Source of the DNA: Desulfobacula toluolica Tol2
GTDB lineage: Bacteria > Desulfobacterota > Desulfobacteria > Desulfobacterales > Desulfobacteraceae
Assembly: GCF_000307105.1 (NCBI RefSeq)
Contig: NC_018645.1
Span: 3,061,501 to 3,125,500, forward strand
Direction: 5' to 3'
DNA: 64,000 nucleotides
The translations under genes and the position numbers were made by a program. Shown piece after piece: positions 43,837-53,437 of this stretch. Below the pieces are notes generated by a model. The model was given only the letters and a program-made list of their open reading frames with translations, did no database searches and was not told the origin of the DNA. The stretch's first letter is position 1. The number at the start of each line of letters is the position of its first letter.

Positions 43837-43980
43837 CTAAATCTTCCTGTTTAGTTTGCTCATAATTTGGCCCTCCATTGAACCTGCTTGAGTTGCAGGT
43901 AATCTATCCACCTGTAACTCATGCATTTCAACACGCTGATCGCACATACGTTTTCGATCAATAATGACCAGGCAAGCCAT
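43837..43980 (-). CDS. Small ORF downstream of a transposase (47 aa)
   Basis: It begins ATG two bases after the transposase stop and encodes a charged 47-aa peptide (MACLVIIDRKRMCDQRV start). It may be part of the insertion element. There is no family match. Confidence 0.3.
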   Translation of the reverse strand: MACLVIIDRKRMCDQRVEMHELQVDRLPATQAGSMEGQIMSKLNRKI

Positions 43981-43982
43981 TC

Positions 43983-45446
43983 TCAAGCGATTACAGATCT
44001 GATTTGAGACGTGACGTCTGAATTATTTGTATTGTCTGGGATAGATTTCATGTGACCAATAAATTTTCCACAACTCGCTGTAATATCAATTATATTTTCT
44101 GTTTTTTCACCGTTTTTAGGTACCGGCAAAAGAGATAAATAGCATCTCTTTTCAGAAGAAAAAACCGCTGTCATACTTCCGGGGTTCGGTAAAATTTCCC
44201 GGCGTTGCCGGGTTAAAGACAACAGTTTTTTTTCAATTTCCTGTTGTTCCTTTACAGTCACTCTCATGACCATCTTTGCTGCGTCTTCAGGTAAGGTTCC
44301 ACAAAAAGCTGGCAAGCGCAGTGCGATTCTGTTGGCGTCTTTTACTTCGCCGACGCCATGGGTTTTACCAAGGCCAAACAGGGATTCAATATTATCGGAA
44401 CAAATGGGCATCCCGATATTGTTCAATCCCAATGATGATGCGACGATCAGTTGATTTTCCATCCAGGTCATAAAGCCGATAGATACCTGAGATCTCTGGG
44501 GAATAGATTGTAACATCGCTTTGCACTCTTTGTATGTCTCGAAATTCAGCCCTCGATGTTTAAGGATTTTCTGGCTTTCTAAAAGCGGACGGGCATCACG
44601 GAGGAATCGCTTGATAAACGGCCTGTGTTCAGAAAGCTTACCGATGGAATTTCTAAGCTTTGCAATGACAGATCCCTCTGATGTTCGCCCTCGTGGGGAG
44701 TGTTGAAGAATCATTTCAGCCCATTTCACCAGTCGATGAATATTCATGAATCGGGCTTTTGTCGATACTTTTGGAGGAACCAGACAGCCAAGATCCGTCT
44801 GTTTCATTTTTTTTGAGGCTTGACCGCATGCAGAGATAAAGCCATCATAAGAAGGATGCCTATTGTATTCTTTTTTCAGCAGATTGGCAACGACATGAGA
44901 GACATCATCGATGGAATGACTATACAGCCCTCTTTCCTTCAGAAGTCTGACACCTTTTTTCAAATCCAATCCACCGTCTTTTAAATATGCCGCAGGCTTT
45001 CCCGTAATATGGATCACCTGTTGTAAAAAATCCGCAATGGATTTTCCAGTCCATGAGGAAGCCACAGAAATGGCAACACAATTTATGTTTTTAAGGGCAG
45101 GCGCGCTCTCATTGGTGGCATGATGATTGATGTTAAGTTCGAGAACAGCAAGAATTTTACCGACACCCAAGGCGATAGAAGTATCTATGATCCAGATGGC
45201 ACCGTTTACAAATTTGTTTTTCTCAAAAGAAACTGAAGGCAGACCACTGTAAGTCCAAATTTTTGACAATGAATAGCGAGTGAGCCAGTTGATGATCGTT
45301 TGAGGGCAAGGAACTTTGCCGTCAATTCCAAAATATGGGGCTAATACGCCAAGCACCCTGGATATGGCTCTGAATCCAATACGACCGATCAGGAATAGGC
45401 TCAATGAAATATAAATCAGCAATTCTTTCTTTTCCTTGGCAGGCAA
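43983..45446 (-). CDS. Putative DDE-type transposase
   Basis: The 487-aa frame has an RNase-H-like core: WIIDTSIALGVGKILAVLELN (first Asp), YLKDGGLDLKKGVRLL (second Asp) and SDNIESLFGLGK (acidic end). I know this type as an unassigned transposase in Desulfobacterota genomes but cannot name the IS family. The starting TTG is not convincing. Upstream sequence up to 45628 encodes more of the same protein in this frame (KYQKAELKRIRNDRDKYKFQ, coiled coil), while the ATG at 45628 opens in another frame and meets it near a run of seven A. A frameshift at that run therefore hides the true N-terminus. Element ends were not found. Confidence 0.65.
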   Translation of the reverse strand: MPAKEKKELLIYISLSLFLIGRIGFRAISRVLGVLAPYFGIDGKVPCPQTIINWLTRYSLSKIWTYSGLPSVSFEKNKFVNGAIWIIDTSIALGVGKILAVLELNINHHATNESAPALKNINCVAISVASSWTGKSIADFLQQVIHITGKPAAYLKDGGLDLKKGVRLLKERGLYSHSIDDVSHVVANLLKKEYNRHPSYDGFISACGQASKKMKQTDLGCLVPPKVSTKARFMNIHRLVKWAEMILQHSPRGRTSEGSVIAKLRNSIGKLSEHRPFIKRFLRDARPLLESQKILKHRGLNFETYKECKAMLQSIPQRSQVSIGFMTWMENQLIVASSLGLNNIGMPICSDNIESLFGLGKTHGVGEVKDANRIALRLPAFCGTLPEDAAKMVMRVTVKEQQEIEKKLLSLTRQRREILPNPGSMTAVFSSEKRCYLSLLPVPKNGEKTENIIDITASCGKFIGHMKSIPDNTNNSDVTSQIRSVIA

Positions 45447-45763
45447 GGTGGCTTTTTTGCGCTCTTCAACCAGCTGCTGCCTGGTCTTTCGAAATTGAAA
45501 CTTGTATTTGTCTCGATCGTTTCTAATGCGTTTCAGTTCAGCTTTTTGATACTTAATCGTTTGATTTCGATCAACTGCTTTCCCTTTCCAGGCCGATCTA
45601 CTTTTTTTAATTTTGAAATTTTACTCATAAAAAAACCGATTTCAGTTGAAAAAACAGAAAACATAAGGCGCAAAAGGAATTTTACAACAATCTTGAGTCA
45701 TTCAGTGGGGTTTGCTATTGTGCGGTTAGATATTGGGTTAATGAAAATAGAGAAGGATCTCTA

Positions 45764-46069
45764 ATGACACATGATAGATTGAAAGCTAAAACGATCCCAG
45801 GTGAATATTGCAGATTTTGCGGTAATGATTCGGTTCCTCTTGTGAAAACTAAATGTTGTGATCAATGGATTTGCTGCGACACTTCTTATGTTTCCATCGA
45901 AGGTGGAGGGTATTGTCAATATCACCATGAGCAATACAGCGTTTGCTATTTCCATTACAATGACGGGCATTCCGGAAAATGGCAAGAATGCGAAGAATGC
46001 AGGGATCTGCTCGGTGAAGATGATTTTAAAGCGGCTTTCCATGATCCTAACAATGTACCACGATATTAA
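45764..46069 (+). CDS. Cys/His-rich small protein, probable zinc binder
   Basis: The 101-aa product has many paired Cys and His: YCRFCGND, TKCCDQWICCD, YCQYHHEQYSVCYFHY and ECEECRDLL. That spacing suggests two or three zinc sites, as in treble-clef or zinc-ribbon proteins. The function is unknown; the family appears widespread as short hypothetical proteins. It starts with ATG at 45764 but the ribosome site AAGGATCT is only fair. It is isolated between two transposases. Confidence 0.65.
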   Translation: MTHDRLKAKTIPGEYCRFCGNDSVPLVKTKCCDQWICCDTSYVSIEGGGYCQYHHEQYSVCYFHYNDGHSGKWQECEECRDLLGEDDFKAAFHDPNNVPRY

Positions 46070-46489
46070 CCCGAATAAGAGGCCCAAAAACCGAGCAAAA
46101 AAAATGGGCTAATACGCGGTTTTTTAGACACCCCAGATCTAATCCTTTTGACACAATGAAGCAGATTAAAAAGATCATGAGATCATGCAATGAATTTTTT
46201 AACACTTCTTGGAGGTTATTTTTAAAAAGTGAAGGGAATTCTATTTTTTTTCTTGACTAAACTTATCATAGATGTCCCCAGATCTCATTGTTTTTTATAA
46301 AAATAAGTATTTATTATCAAAAAATATGCAAAATTCAGGGTTTACCCCAGTATATTTTACTGATTTGACATGGTATATCAGGTTACTTTTATTAAATTCC
46401 GTCAATTATTTTTTGATTCGGAAGATTATGGATAATGTGAAATTGACATCGGTTATTCACAGAAAAGGAATTGTATTATGATGGGATAT
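46070..46489. other. Intergenic region, no convincing gene
   Basis: AT-rich sequence with one weak frame (46272-46481) that lacks a ribosome site. It runs into the GGGGTCACC repeat at 46490. Confidence 0.4.
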
Positions 46490-46704
46490 GGGGTCACCTT
46501 GATTATTGTCCTTAAAAAATGTTTACCATATGAATTAGCCGATCCATAATGTCATAATCGGTGGATGTCAAGCAAGATGTCGCCTTTTTCTAAAACACTT
46601 TGTTAATATTCCCGCAAAATCCCCTCATGACCTCCGACGGATAATTTGAGGATCCATTCTCGCCCATGAGGGATTTTTGCTAATGCTATACCCATTTCTG
46701 ACAT

Positions 46705-47760
46705 CTATGCAGCCCTCTTTGCCGTATCAGTGGATTGTTTTACCTTCTTAAATCTTTTTAAAACAACCTCTGTAACGGGTTTCCAGTTCCTTGTTTTTTT
46801 TGACCATCTTTCAGGATGTTTCGTTTTAGCCTTCTGATACACATGATGACGATTTTTAAGGATTTGTATATCCCTGCCGTTGTGTCGATCTTCCGGAGTG
46901 ACATAATTAATGCCGCTATGCAGATGCTCCTTATTATACCAATGAATAAAACGATTTGCCCATTCTCTGGCATCAAATAGATTTTCAAATGGTTTGTCCG
47001 GATATTCCGGTCGATATTTTAATGTCCTGAACAATGACTCTGAGTATGGATTATCATTGCTGATACTGGGTCTGCTGAATGAGGGAATAACTCCCAAATC
47101 CTGAAGCTTTGCCAGCATGGTGGCAGATTTCATGGGAGATCCATTATCAGAATGCAAGGTGACTTGTTCTTCTGAAATTTTTTCTTGATTGCAGGCATCC
47201 GTTATAAGTTCAGCTGCCAAATCACCGGATTCATATTCATAAACTTGACATGCCACGGCTTTTCGGCTGTATAAATCCATCACCATATATAGGTAAAAGA
47301 ACCTGCCCCTTACTGTTGACGGCAAATACGTTATGTCCCAGCTCCACAACTGGTTCGGGGCATTTGCAATCAATGGATCAGGACTGTGCCTTTTTGCGGG
47401 AAGACTGGATTGACGGTGTTTATTCATTTTTAAGTCCCTAAGAATTCTGTACATGGTTGATTCAGAACCCAGATAAATTCCCTGGTCAGCAAGTCTTGGT
47501 ACGATCTGATTTGGATTGGACTCAGCAAATTCAGGCGACTCTAATACATTGGCTATCCGGGTCTTTTCATCATCAGACAATTTGTTACCAGGGTCGGCTC
47601 GGGAGCCTTTTCGGCTGTCCAATAGGCCATTTTTGCTCCACCGCTGAAGGGTTCGAATGGTCAGTCCCAATAATTGGGCTGCCTTACTTTTTCGTGCCCC
47701 TGATTCACAGGCCTCTGAAATCAATTTCAACACAGTTTTTTTGTCTTCTTGACTGATCAA
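46705..47760 (-). CDS. IS3-family transposase OrfB (DDE integrase), copy 3
   Basis: It is near-identical to the OrfB at 7961-9016, with only a few substitutions (for example CES for CKS near residue 18). The DD(35)E residues Asp142, Asp205 and Glu241 are intact. It starts with TTG overlapping the OrfA stop. Identical length and near-identity between copies 1 and 3 point to recent transposition in this genome. Confidence 0.92.
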   Translation of the reverse strand: MISQEDKKTVLKLISEACESGARKSKAAQLLGLTIRTLQRWSKNGLLDSRKGSRADPGNKLSDDEKTRIANVLESPEFAESNPNQIVPRLADQGIYLGSESTMYRILRDLKMNKHRQSSLPAKRHSPDPLIANAPNQLWSWDITYLPSTVRGRFFYLYMVMDLYSRKAVACQVYEYESGDLAAELITDACNQEKISEEQVTLHSDNGSPMKSATMLAKLQDLGVIPSFSRPSISNDNPYSESLFRTLKYRPEYPDKPFENLFDAREWANRFIHWYNKEHLHSGINYVTPEDRHNGRDIQILKNRHHVYQKAKTKHPERWSKKTRNWKPVTEVVLKRFKKVKQSTDTAKRAA

Positions 47761-48245
47761 TCGTCCTCTGACTCCCCCCAGATTTCCTGGGCTTTTTTTT
47801 TAAGAACCAGCAAGGCTGCTGTTTCTGCCAGAGCTTTGTCTTTACGGGACAGGTCTTTTTTTAGAGCAGCGATTTCTTTTTTAAGATTTTTGTACTCTTC
47901 AATTTGTTCTTTATTCGCCTTCGGGATTATTGCTGATATGGCATCTTTTTTCCACTGGTCCAAATTATGGATAAAAATACCATTTTTGCGGCACCAGGCA
48001 GTGCGTTCGTCAGCAGTCATAGAACCTGTTTTAATTATTGCTGAAATACGTTCTTCGGCTGTCCAGTCTTTGGGGCGTTTTTCTTTTGATTTCAATTTTA
48101 TGCTTCCGTTTTGTTTGTATTCTCTTAACCATTTACCGATTGTAGACCGGCCAACACCTAATTCTTTTGCAATTTCATGATGGGGTTTGTTTCCCTGTAA
48201 CACCTTTTTTAACACAGCTTCTTTTAATTGAATAGAATATCCCAT
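47757..48245 (-). CDS. IS3-family transposase OrfA, copy 3
   Basis: It encodes the same 162-aa helix-turn-helix protein as 7476-7964 (HHEIAKELGVGRSTIGKWL), with GAGGTG before the ATG at 48245. The A-run frameshift site near its end is also present. The only visible difference from copy 1 is synonymous or near-synonymous. Confidence 0.88.
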   Translation of the reverse strand: MGYSIQLKEAVLKKVLQGNKPHHEIAKELGVGRSTIGKWLREYKQNGSIKLKSKEKRPKDWTAEERISAIIKTGSMTADERTAWCRKNGIFIHNLDQWKKDAISAIIPKANKEQIEEYKNLKKEIAALKKDLSRKDKALAETAALLVLKKKAQEIWGESEDD

Positions 48246-48562
48246 ATTTATCACCTCAATGCCCCAAATTTAATTTTTAATTGAGGCGACATCTATCCTG
48301 ACACAGGGGGTAATTAAGGTGACCCCACTTCACATTTTAGAGGCAAAATGGGCCTTTTAAGAAAATTAAAGAAGGAAAAAATCTAAGTTGGGTCTCATTT
48401 TGGTTAGTGACTAAATTAATTTTACTCTGACCCCAATTATTTAATGTCATAATCAAGGTGACCCCACTTCTTTTTGTGGGAAACAGAAGAAACCGGATAC
48501 CGTTGTCAATATTGGATATTGCTTTTTGATGGCAGTATAACTTTTTATAAGCAGGAGAAAAG

Positions 48563-49291
48563 ATGAACAAAAAAAATGTAATATGGGGTCTTTCGATACT
48601 TCTAATCGGTGTCGGACTTAGTTTGACTCACGATATTATTATTACCAATTTTTTGGCCTGGCGGATCTGTAAAACTGAACCCAATCCAAAAACGTTTATC
48701 AAAAAAACGGTTGAATTTCCAGGCAGTGTTTATTGGGAAGACAACATCTATCCCGGGTTTGATGAAAGCGACCGAGTGTTGATGATCCGCAATTATCTGG
48801 ATGGCGTGCATCTTACAACCATGGCTCTCAACAGCCCGGGCGGGAAGATATATCTGTATACTGCGACTGAGACAGACTGGCAGACCAGCAAGGACATTCA
48901 TAATAAATTCAAAAAGGGCAATTATTATGACACAATGGATGAGGAAGCGAGACTGATCGTCTCCCGGGGTAAGGTTATTTCTAAACAGGAGCTTCCCCTG
49001 ATCAACTACAAAGTTGTGTTCAATCCAGTAGAACTTACGCCTTTTCAACGCCGGTATCTTTACAGCGATGAGGTGATCATTATGGAAAACAGGACAAACG
49101 AAGTCATAGCTTATAACCGCAGGTTAATGCGTAAATTTTATATTTTGGTCCCTGATTTTGTGGGAGGGAGACGATACTTTCCATCAGCTATGTGTGGTGA
49201 AAGTGGAAGTGTGGATGGCTTTGATGGGATCGTCTTAACAAAATATTGTAAATTTATTTCCGCTAAACATGCTGGTAAATATATAAAATAA
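48563..49291 (+). CDS. Membrane-anchored hypothetical protein upstream of RTX lipase
   Basis: The 242-aa protein has one N-terminal membrane segment (VIWGLSILLIGVGLSLTHDI, residues 6-25) and a periplasmic remainder. No family is recognised. The C-terminal part has CGESGSVDGFDGIVLTKYCK, a possible disulfide loop. GCAGGAGAAAAG precedes the ATG. It lies 13 bp upstream of the RTX lipase gene in the same direction, so the two are likely co-transcribed. Protection of the cell from the lipase or assistance in its export are possible roles, with no direct support. Confidence 0.6.
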   Translation: MNKKNVIWGLSILLIGVGLSLTHDIIITNFLAWRICKTEPNPKTFIKKTVEFPGSVYWEDNIYPGFDESDRVLMIRNYLDGVHLTTMALNSPGGKIYLYTATETDWQTSKDIHNKFKKGNYYDTMDEEARLIVSRGKVISKQELPLINYKVVFNPVELTPFQRRYLYSDEVIIMENRTNEVIAYNRRLMRKFYILVPDFVGGRRYFPSAMCGESGSVDGFDGIVLTKYCKFISAKHAGKYIK

Positions 49292-49304
49292 GGAAGGGTA
49301 AGAA

Positions 49305-52073
49305 ATGGCAATAGATTCAAATATAATTACAGATATGGGGCAATTATCAGCATTAACTTATAAAAACTATCCATCTGAATCTTCAAACTCTTTGCTAAAT
49401 AAAGGAAAGATCCTTCAAGGGACCTTTAATATTGGACAGGATAGCTTTTCATTAAACAATTCCTATACCGTCAAAGACTATGCAGATACCCCATCAGACA
49501 TGCAAGCCCTGTTACTTGAAAAAAACGATAGCACAGGCAATCCAACTGGCGAATATATAATCGCATTCCGTGGAACTCAGGAAAAAATGGATATAGGTGT
49601 CGATGCGATCATCGGTCTCGCTAATTACAACCCACAGTTCAATGATGCCAAAGCGTTTGTCCAGCAGATGATGACTGACCATAATATATCTTCCTCAAAC
49701 CTGACCCTGACCGGGCATTCCCTCGGTGCAATACTGACACAGAGTGTTGGAGCTGTTCTGGGAATAAAGGGATATGCCTACAATCCATATGGAACCGAAA
49801 GACTGCTGACAATGTGGGAAAGTTACACCGATTCACTTGGAGAAGCACTGATACAGGTCGGAATTTATCAAGTTCTTAATGCTTTCGGGCTTGATTCATC
49901 TTATGCGCAATTTGCCGCAGATAATATTTTGAATGTTTCTTTTAATGACTGTGGGACATTGAATGGCGGCATCCTGTCTAATTTTGCTTCCGAATTAACG
50001 TCTGATCATTTGGGTACATATCTGCCGGTATTCGGTGATAATGAAGGTTTGAGCGGGCATTCAATGGTAGTATTGAATAATGCCATCAGCTATTACAATG
50101 AAATCATTGCTCATTTTACCGATGAAACAGACTATGATGATCTGTCAACTGCCTATGCTCTTTCAGGCGAGAACGGTTTTAACCGTCTTAATAACACATT
50201 CGGCAAACTGGATATTGCTCATGCAGCGGGAAATAGTCTTCAATTCAAGTTTTTAGACAAAAGCAGCATCACCGATTTTCAAAGCCAGGCATCTGATCAG
50301 GCACACCTCTTTTCGCTGCGTGCACTGAACCCGTTTGCAATTATTGGGGCAAATTACAGTATAGTTAACGAAAACGGTGAATTGGATATTGATAATTATT
50401 CCGATAAGTACATCGAAGACCGTTCCACATTTCTGTATTACCTGGCCCACCCGGATGAGAAGCTGCCTTCTGGTGAAGATACCATTCAGTTTACAGACAA
50501 GCGCTTAGGCATTAATACAACTGCCTGGAAGTCCGGAATTGGTGTGGATTTGACGATTCGTGATTATTTTTGGGGCACGGAAGTCCGTGATGAATTTGGA
50601 TCTAACGGCAACACCGGCGATGACCACCTCTACGGCATGGGCGGCAACGACACCCTCAAAGGATACGGCGGTGAAGATTACATCGAAGGTGGGGAAGGCC
50701 AAGACACCATGTACGGTGGCGGAGATAAAGACACCTTCTACATCCAGGGTGAAGATGATGATTACGACATTTTTAATGGCGGAGACCATAATGAGGACAC
50801 CATCCTGGGCAGTGAAGGAAATGACACCATCCGGGTTCATGATTTCTCAGGCGAGAATACCGTAGAAATCATTGACGGCAGAGGTGGTGAGAACGTTATT
50901 GCCGGAACTGGTATGGTAGACACAATAGATATGTCCGGAACAGCCCTGATCGATATCGACCGGATTGAGGGCGGCGACGGGGCGGATACGATTAAGGGGT
51001 GTTTGGCGGATGATACGATTTACGGGGGATCCAAAGACCAGATCGAAGATAATGCTGTTGACCAGCTTGAAGGCGGTGCCGGAAACGATATCTATTATGC
51101 CGGAACCGGCGATGTCATCAATGATTTAGACGGCCGGGGCACTGTCTGGTTTGAGGGCCGGGAATTGTCAGGACTGACCTGGACAGGCCTGAGTCCGGAT
51201 TCCAATATTTATAGCGACTCTGATGAAAATTATTATGCCCTTTTTGACAATACCAGCAATACCCTGATAGTGTCGCATTCATCGACAAATCATTATATCA
51301 AGATCGAAAATTTCAGTGATGGTACTTTAGGTCTGACCCTGGAAGACTATACGCCGCCAAGTGACTATGATTATACCTTAATCGGAAGTGCCGATGATGA
51401 TGAATCGGATTACCATCCGGATTACGATCTGGGTACCTATAGTTATGGGTTTGGTGATAATGCAGATATTACTGCTGATATGTCCACAAGCATATCCTTG
51501 GAAATTTATGGCGGTGCCGGCAGTGATTATATCCTGGGATTGCCATGGGATGATTACCTGAACGGTGGTGGTGGCGATGACCATATTGTCAGTAACTCAA
51601 ACAGCACTATGGCGCCGGATATTGTCGGTGATGTCATGGATGGCGGGGATGGCAATGATCTTATTCAAGATACGGGCAATGTTGGTTCGGTGATGCTCGG
51701 AGGGGCAGGTTTCGATATTTTGAACGGATACAGAGGCAATGACACCATGTCCGGAGGTTCACAAACCGATGTTCTGACCGGTCATGCCGGGGATGACTAT
51801 CTCTCTGGAGGTGACGGTAACGACGTTTTGCTGGGGGATAACGATCTGTTCTGGACAAACTCCATAATGGGGATGTTGGGGCCGAATATGGTTGATTTTA
51901 CATTTGACCAGGCAGGTTGGATCACTGATGTAAATTTTAACGGAGCTATGTCGGTGAAGGATGGCGATACCATCACTGTAACGGGCATAGGAGGGGGGGA
52001 TATTTATTTTGATATTCCCGCAGGAAATGATTTTCTCGATGGGGGGAATGGAAATGATCATCTTTATGATTAG
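49305..52073 (+). CDS. RTX lipase (class 3 lipase plus calcium-binding nonapeptide repeats), C-terminally truncated
   Basis: Residues 1-260 form an alpha/beta-hydrolase domain of lipase class 3: EYIIAFRGTQEKMD (oxyanion region) and LTLTGHSLGAIL with the nucleophile Ser139. From about residue 438 the protein carries RTX repeats (HLYGMGGNDTLKGYGGEDYI and many GGxGxDxux units) that fold on calcium after type I secretion. It ends abruptly in GNDHLYD, without the usual hydrophobic C-terminal export signal. Residues 440-914 match the giant RTX protein nearly residue for residue; the end looks like a deletion between two repeats (GGNGNDHLY against GGDGNDHLYG). Secretion may therefore be impaired or depend on an internal signal. 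Confidence 0.82.
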   Translation: MAIDSNIITDMGQLSALTYKNYPSESSNSLLNKGKILQGTFNIGQDSFSLNNSYTVKDYADTPSDMQALLLEKNDSTGNPTGEYIIAFRGTQEKMDIGVDAIIGLANYNPQFNDAKAFVQQMMTDHNISSSNLTLTGHSLGAILTQSVGAVLGIKGYAYNPYGTERLLTMWESYTDSLGEALIQVGIYQVLNAFGLDSSYAQFAADNILNVSFNDCGTLNGGILSNFASELTSDHLGTYLPVFGDNEGLSGHSMVVLNNAISYYNEIIAHFTDETDYDDLSTAYALSGENGFNRLNNTFGKLDIAHAAGNSLQFKFLDKSSITDFQSQASDQAHLFSLRALNPFAIIGANYSIVNENGELDIDNYSDKYIEDRSTFLYYLAHPDEKLPSGEDTIQFTDKRLGINTTAWKSGIGVDLTIRDYFWGTEVRDEFGSNGNTGDDHLYGMGGNDTLKGYGGEDYIEGGEGQDTMYGGGDKDTFYIQGEDDDYDIFNGGDHNEDTILGSEGNDTIRVHDFSGENTVEIIDGRGGENVIAGTGMVDTIDMSGTALIDIDRIEGGDGADTIKGCLADDTIYGGSKDQIEDNAVDQLEGGAGNDIYYAGTGDVINDLDGRGTVWFEGRELSGLTWTGLSPDSNIYSDSDENYYALFDNTSNTLIVSHSSTNHYIKIENFSDGTLGLTLEDYTPPSDYDYTLIGSADDDESDYHPDYDLGTYSYGFGDNADITADMSTSISLEIYGGAGSDYILGLPWDDYLNGGGGDDHIVSNSNSTMAPDIVGDVMDGGDGNDLIQDTGNVGSVMLGGAGFDILNGYRGNDTMSGGSQTDVLTGHAGDDYLSGGDGNDVLLGDNDLFWTNSIMGMLGPNMVDFTFDQAGWITDVNFNGAMSVKDGDTITVTGIGGGDIYFDIPAGNDFLDGGNGNDHLYD
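50622..52045 (+). repeat. 1.4-kb duplicated RTX block, copy 1 (copy 2 at 54599-56034)
   Basis: The block runs from the first RTX repeats to the AAATGATTTTCTCGATGGGG segment and is more than 90 percent identical by eye to 54599-56034. The second copy has a 9-bp in-frame insertion (GAGAATGGT type) near 54831 and one extra codon near 55900. Confidence 0.85.
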
Positions 52074-52189
52074 GTATAAGAACAAATAATTTAAAAAAAG
52101 ATAGTAAATTTAAACGACAATTCAATAGGATTAAGTCACTAATCAAGATGTGACCCCAAGTCCCATTGTGATTTTAAGAGGACAATGCA

Positions 52190-53437
52190 ATGTATACGAC
52201 CCCAATTTTTCCTTTTTTAATGAGTTTAACATTCTTGCTGATAGCGACAGTGTTAATATATCTCTATTTTATCGCCACATACATCGTCTTGCTAATTGTT
52301 CGGCACTTGATGAGGCGGCGTGCGAGTAAAAAGAATAAAGAAATAGTCCTGTTGCCGTTGATTGGTGCCAAACAAAAAAAGACTTTTAAAACTCTGGCGG
52401 TCGTCGTGGCTCTTATGTCGGCAACGATCTACATAAACCACCGGCTTGTGTGGATCGGAAAAGAAAACGCTAATTTGGCAGCCAAAGAGTATTTTGTTGC
52501 CGGGCAGACATTGAATTCCTATAAAGCTATTCTGACGACTTTCTTGCATCCGGAGTTGCCAATAATCGTTCCATTAACGAAATTACAGTGGAAAATTTAT
52601 GAAAAAGGAGTCGCCCTGCTCCCGAAAAACGAGGGTGAAGCAGGTGTTTGGCAAAATATGTGGTTTCATCACCATTTTGGTAAGAAGGATCGGCCTTACT
52701 TTGGCGTAAAAAGAAACAGACCATCTCCCAAAATGGTTAAAATTTTAGATCAATACTGGTTCTGCCTGGAGGCCATGACCACTAAACCTTTTGCAGATAA
52801 AAAGATGGAAGAAAAGTACCTTGAAGGGTTTGCCGGATTGGCGTTTAGTTACACGCTTAAAGATGGATATTATAGTGGAAAATATTTAGGTTCAGCTAAA
52901 AAAATGGCTAAATTGCCTGAGATGGTACATCGCTACAGACTTCTGGTGCAATGGTTAAACGAGTTGCGAGCAAAATGGAAAGATTCGGCAAGCATAGCTC
53001 AAACCGTTCAAAATAACCCTAAGATGGAAGTTTTGTCCCAGTTGACGCTTTTGATAAATCTTAGCGATATAATTCTTGGAGAGATACACTCCCACAATTT
53101 TGACTGTGATCTGTCTTCAATTCATCAGTACATCAAGATGAGGAAAGAATTTTATTCGCCTGATAACGGGAGCCCTGTTTATAAAAAAATTCGAAATCAC
53201 AAAGAAAGAGAAGCTATCTATCATATTGCTGTGAATGCTGTCGGCGCACGAAATACCAAGTATCTTATAGAACATTATTGCGGGTATGAGGTGGCTGGGA
53301 AGATGGATATGTCTTTTGCTATTGCATTTGCAAAGGATAAAAACATTACTCTGGAACAACAGGAAGAACTTTGGCGTAGAGCAAGCCTGCGAGAAGAAAT
53401 TAAAATCATAGAAGGAGAGTCCGATGTCAGAAAATAG
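52190..53437 (+). CDS. Hypothetical inner-membrane protein upstream of the RTX giant
   Basis: The 415-aa protein has one long hydrophobic segment at the N-terminus (FLMSLTFLLIATVLIYLYFI, then IVLLIVRHLM, residues 6-40) and a second at about 65-83 (LAVVVALMSATIYI). The remainder is a helical, charged domain I cannot assign. The stop lies 11 bases inside the RTX giant gene, so translation of the giant is coupled to it. A function in export or immunity for the RTX protein is a guess from context. Confidence 0.65.
   Translation: MYTTPIFPFLMSLTFLLIATVLIYLYFIATYIVLLIVRHLMRRRASKKNKEIVLLPLIGAKQKKTFKTLAVVVALMSATIYINHRLVWIGKENANLAAKEYFVAGQTLNSYKAILTTFLHPELPIIVPLTKLQWKIYEKGVALLPKNEGEAGVWQNMWFHHHFGKKDRPYFGVKRNRPSPKMVKILDQYWFCLEAMTTKPFADKKMEEKYLEGFAGLAFSYTLKDGYYSGKYLGSAKKMAKLPEMVHRYRLLVQWLNELRAKWKDSASIAQTVQNNPKMEVLSQLTLLINLSDIILGEIHSHNFDCDLSSIHQYIKMRKEFYSPDNGSPVYKKIRNHKEREAIYHIAVNAVGARNTKYLIEHYCGYEVAGKMDMSFAIAFAKDKNITLEQQEELWRRASLREEIKIIEGESDVRK

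Larger units (their letters stand above)
46559..48310 (-). mobile_element. IS3-family insertion sequence, copy 3 (1752 bp)
   Basis: Same ends and length as copy 1, in reverse orientation, with a TAAT duplication (46555-46558 and 48311-48314). Both transposase frames are intact. Confidence 0.92.
46490..48465. repeat. 16-bp inverted repeat pair flanking IS3 copy 3
   Basis: GGGGTCACCTTGATTA (46490-46505) and TAATCAAGGTGACCCC (48450-48465) are perfect inverted repeats. A third half copy, TAATTAAGGTGACCCC, lies at 48311-48326. They resemble ends of a small mobile or REP-like element into which IS3 jumped; related GGGGTCAGAG...ACCAAAATGAGACC sequence lies at 48390-48435. Confidence 0.5.
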
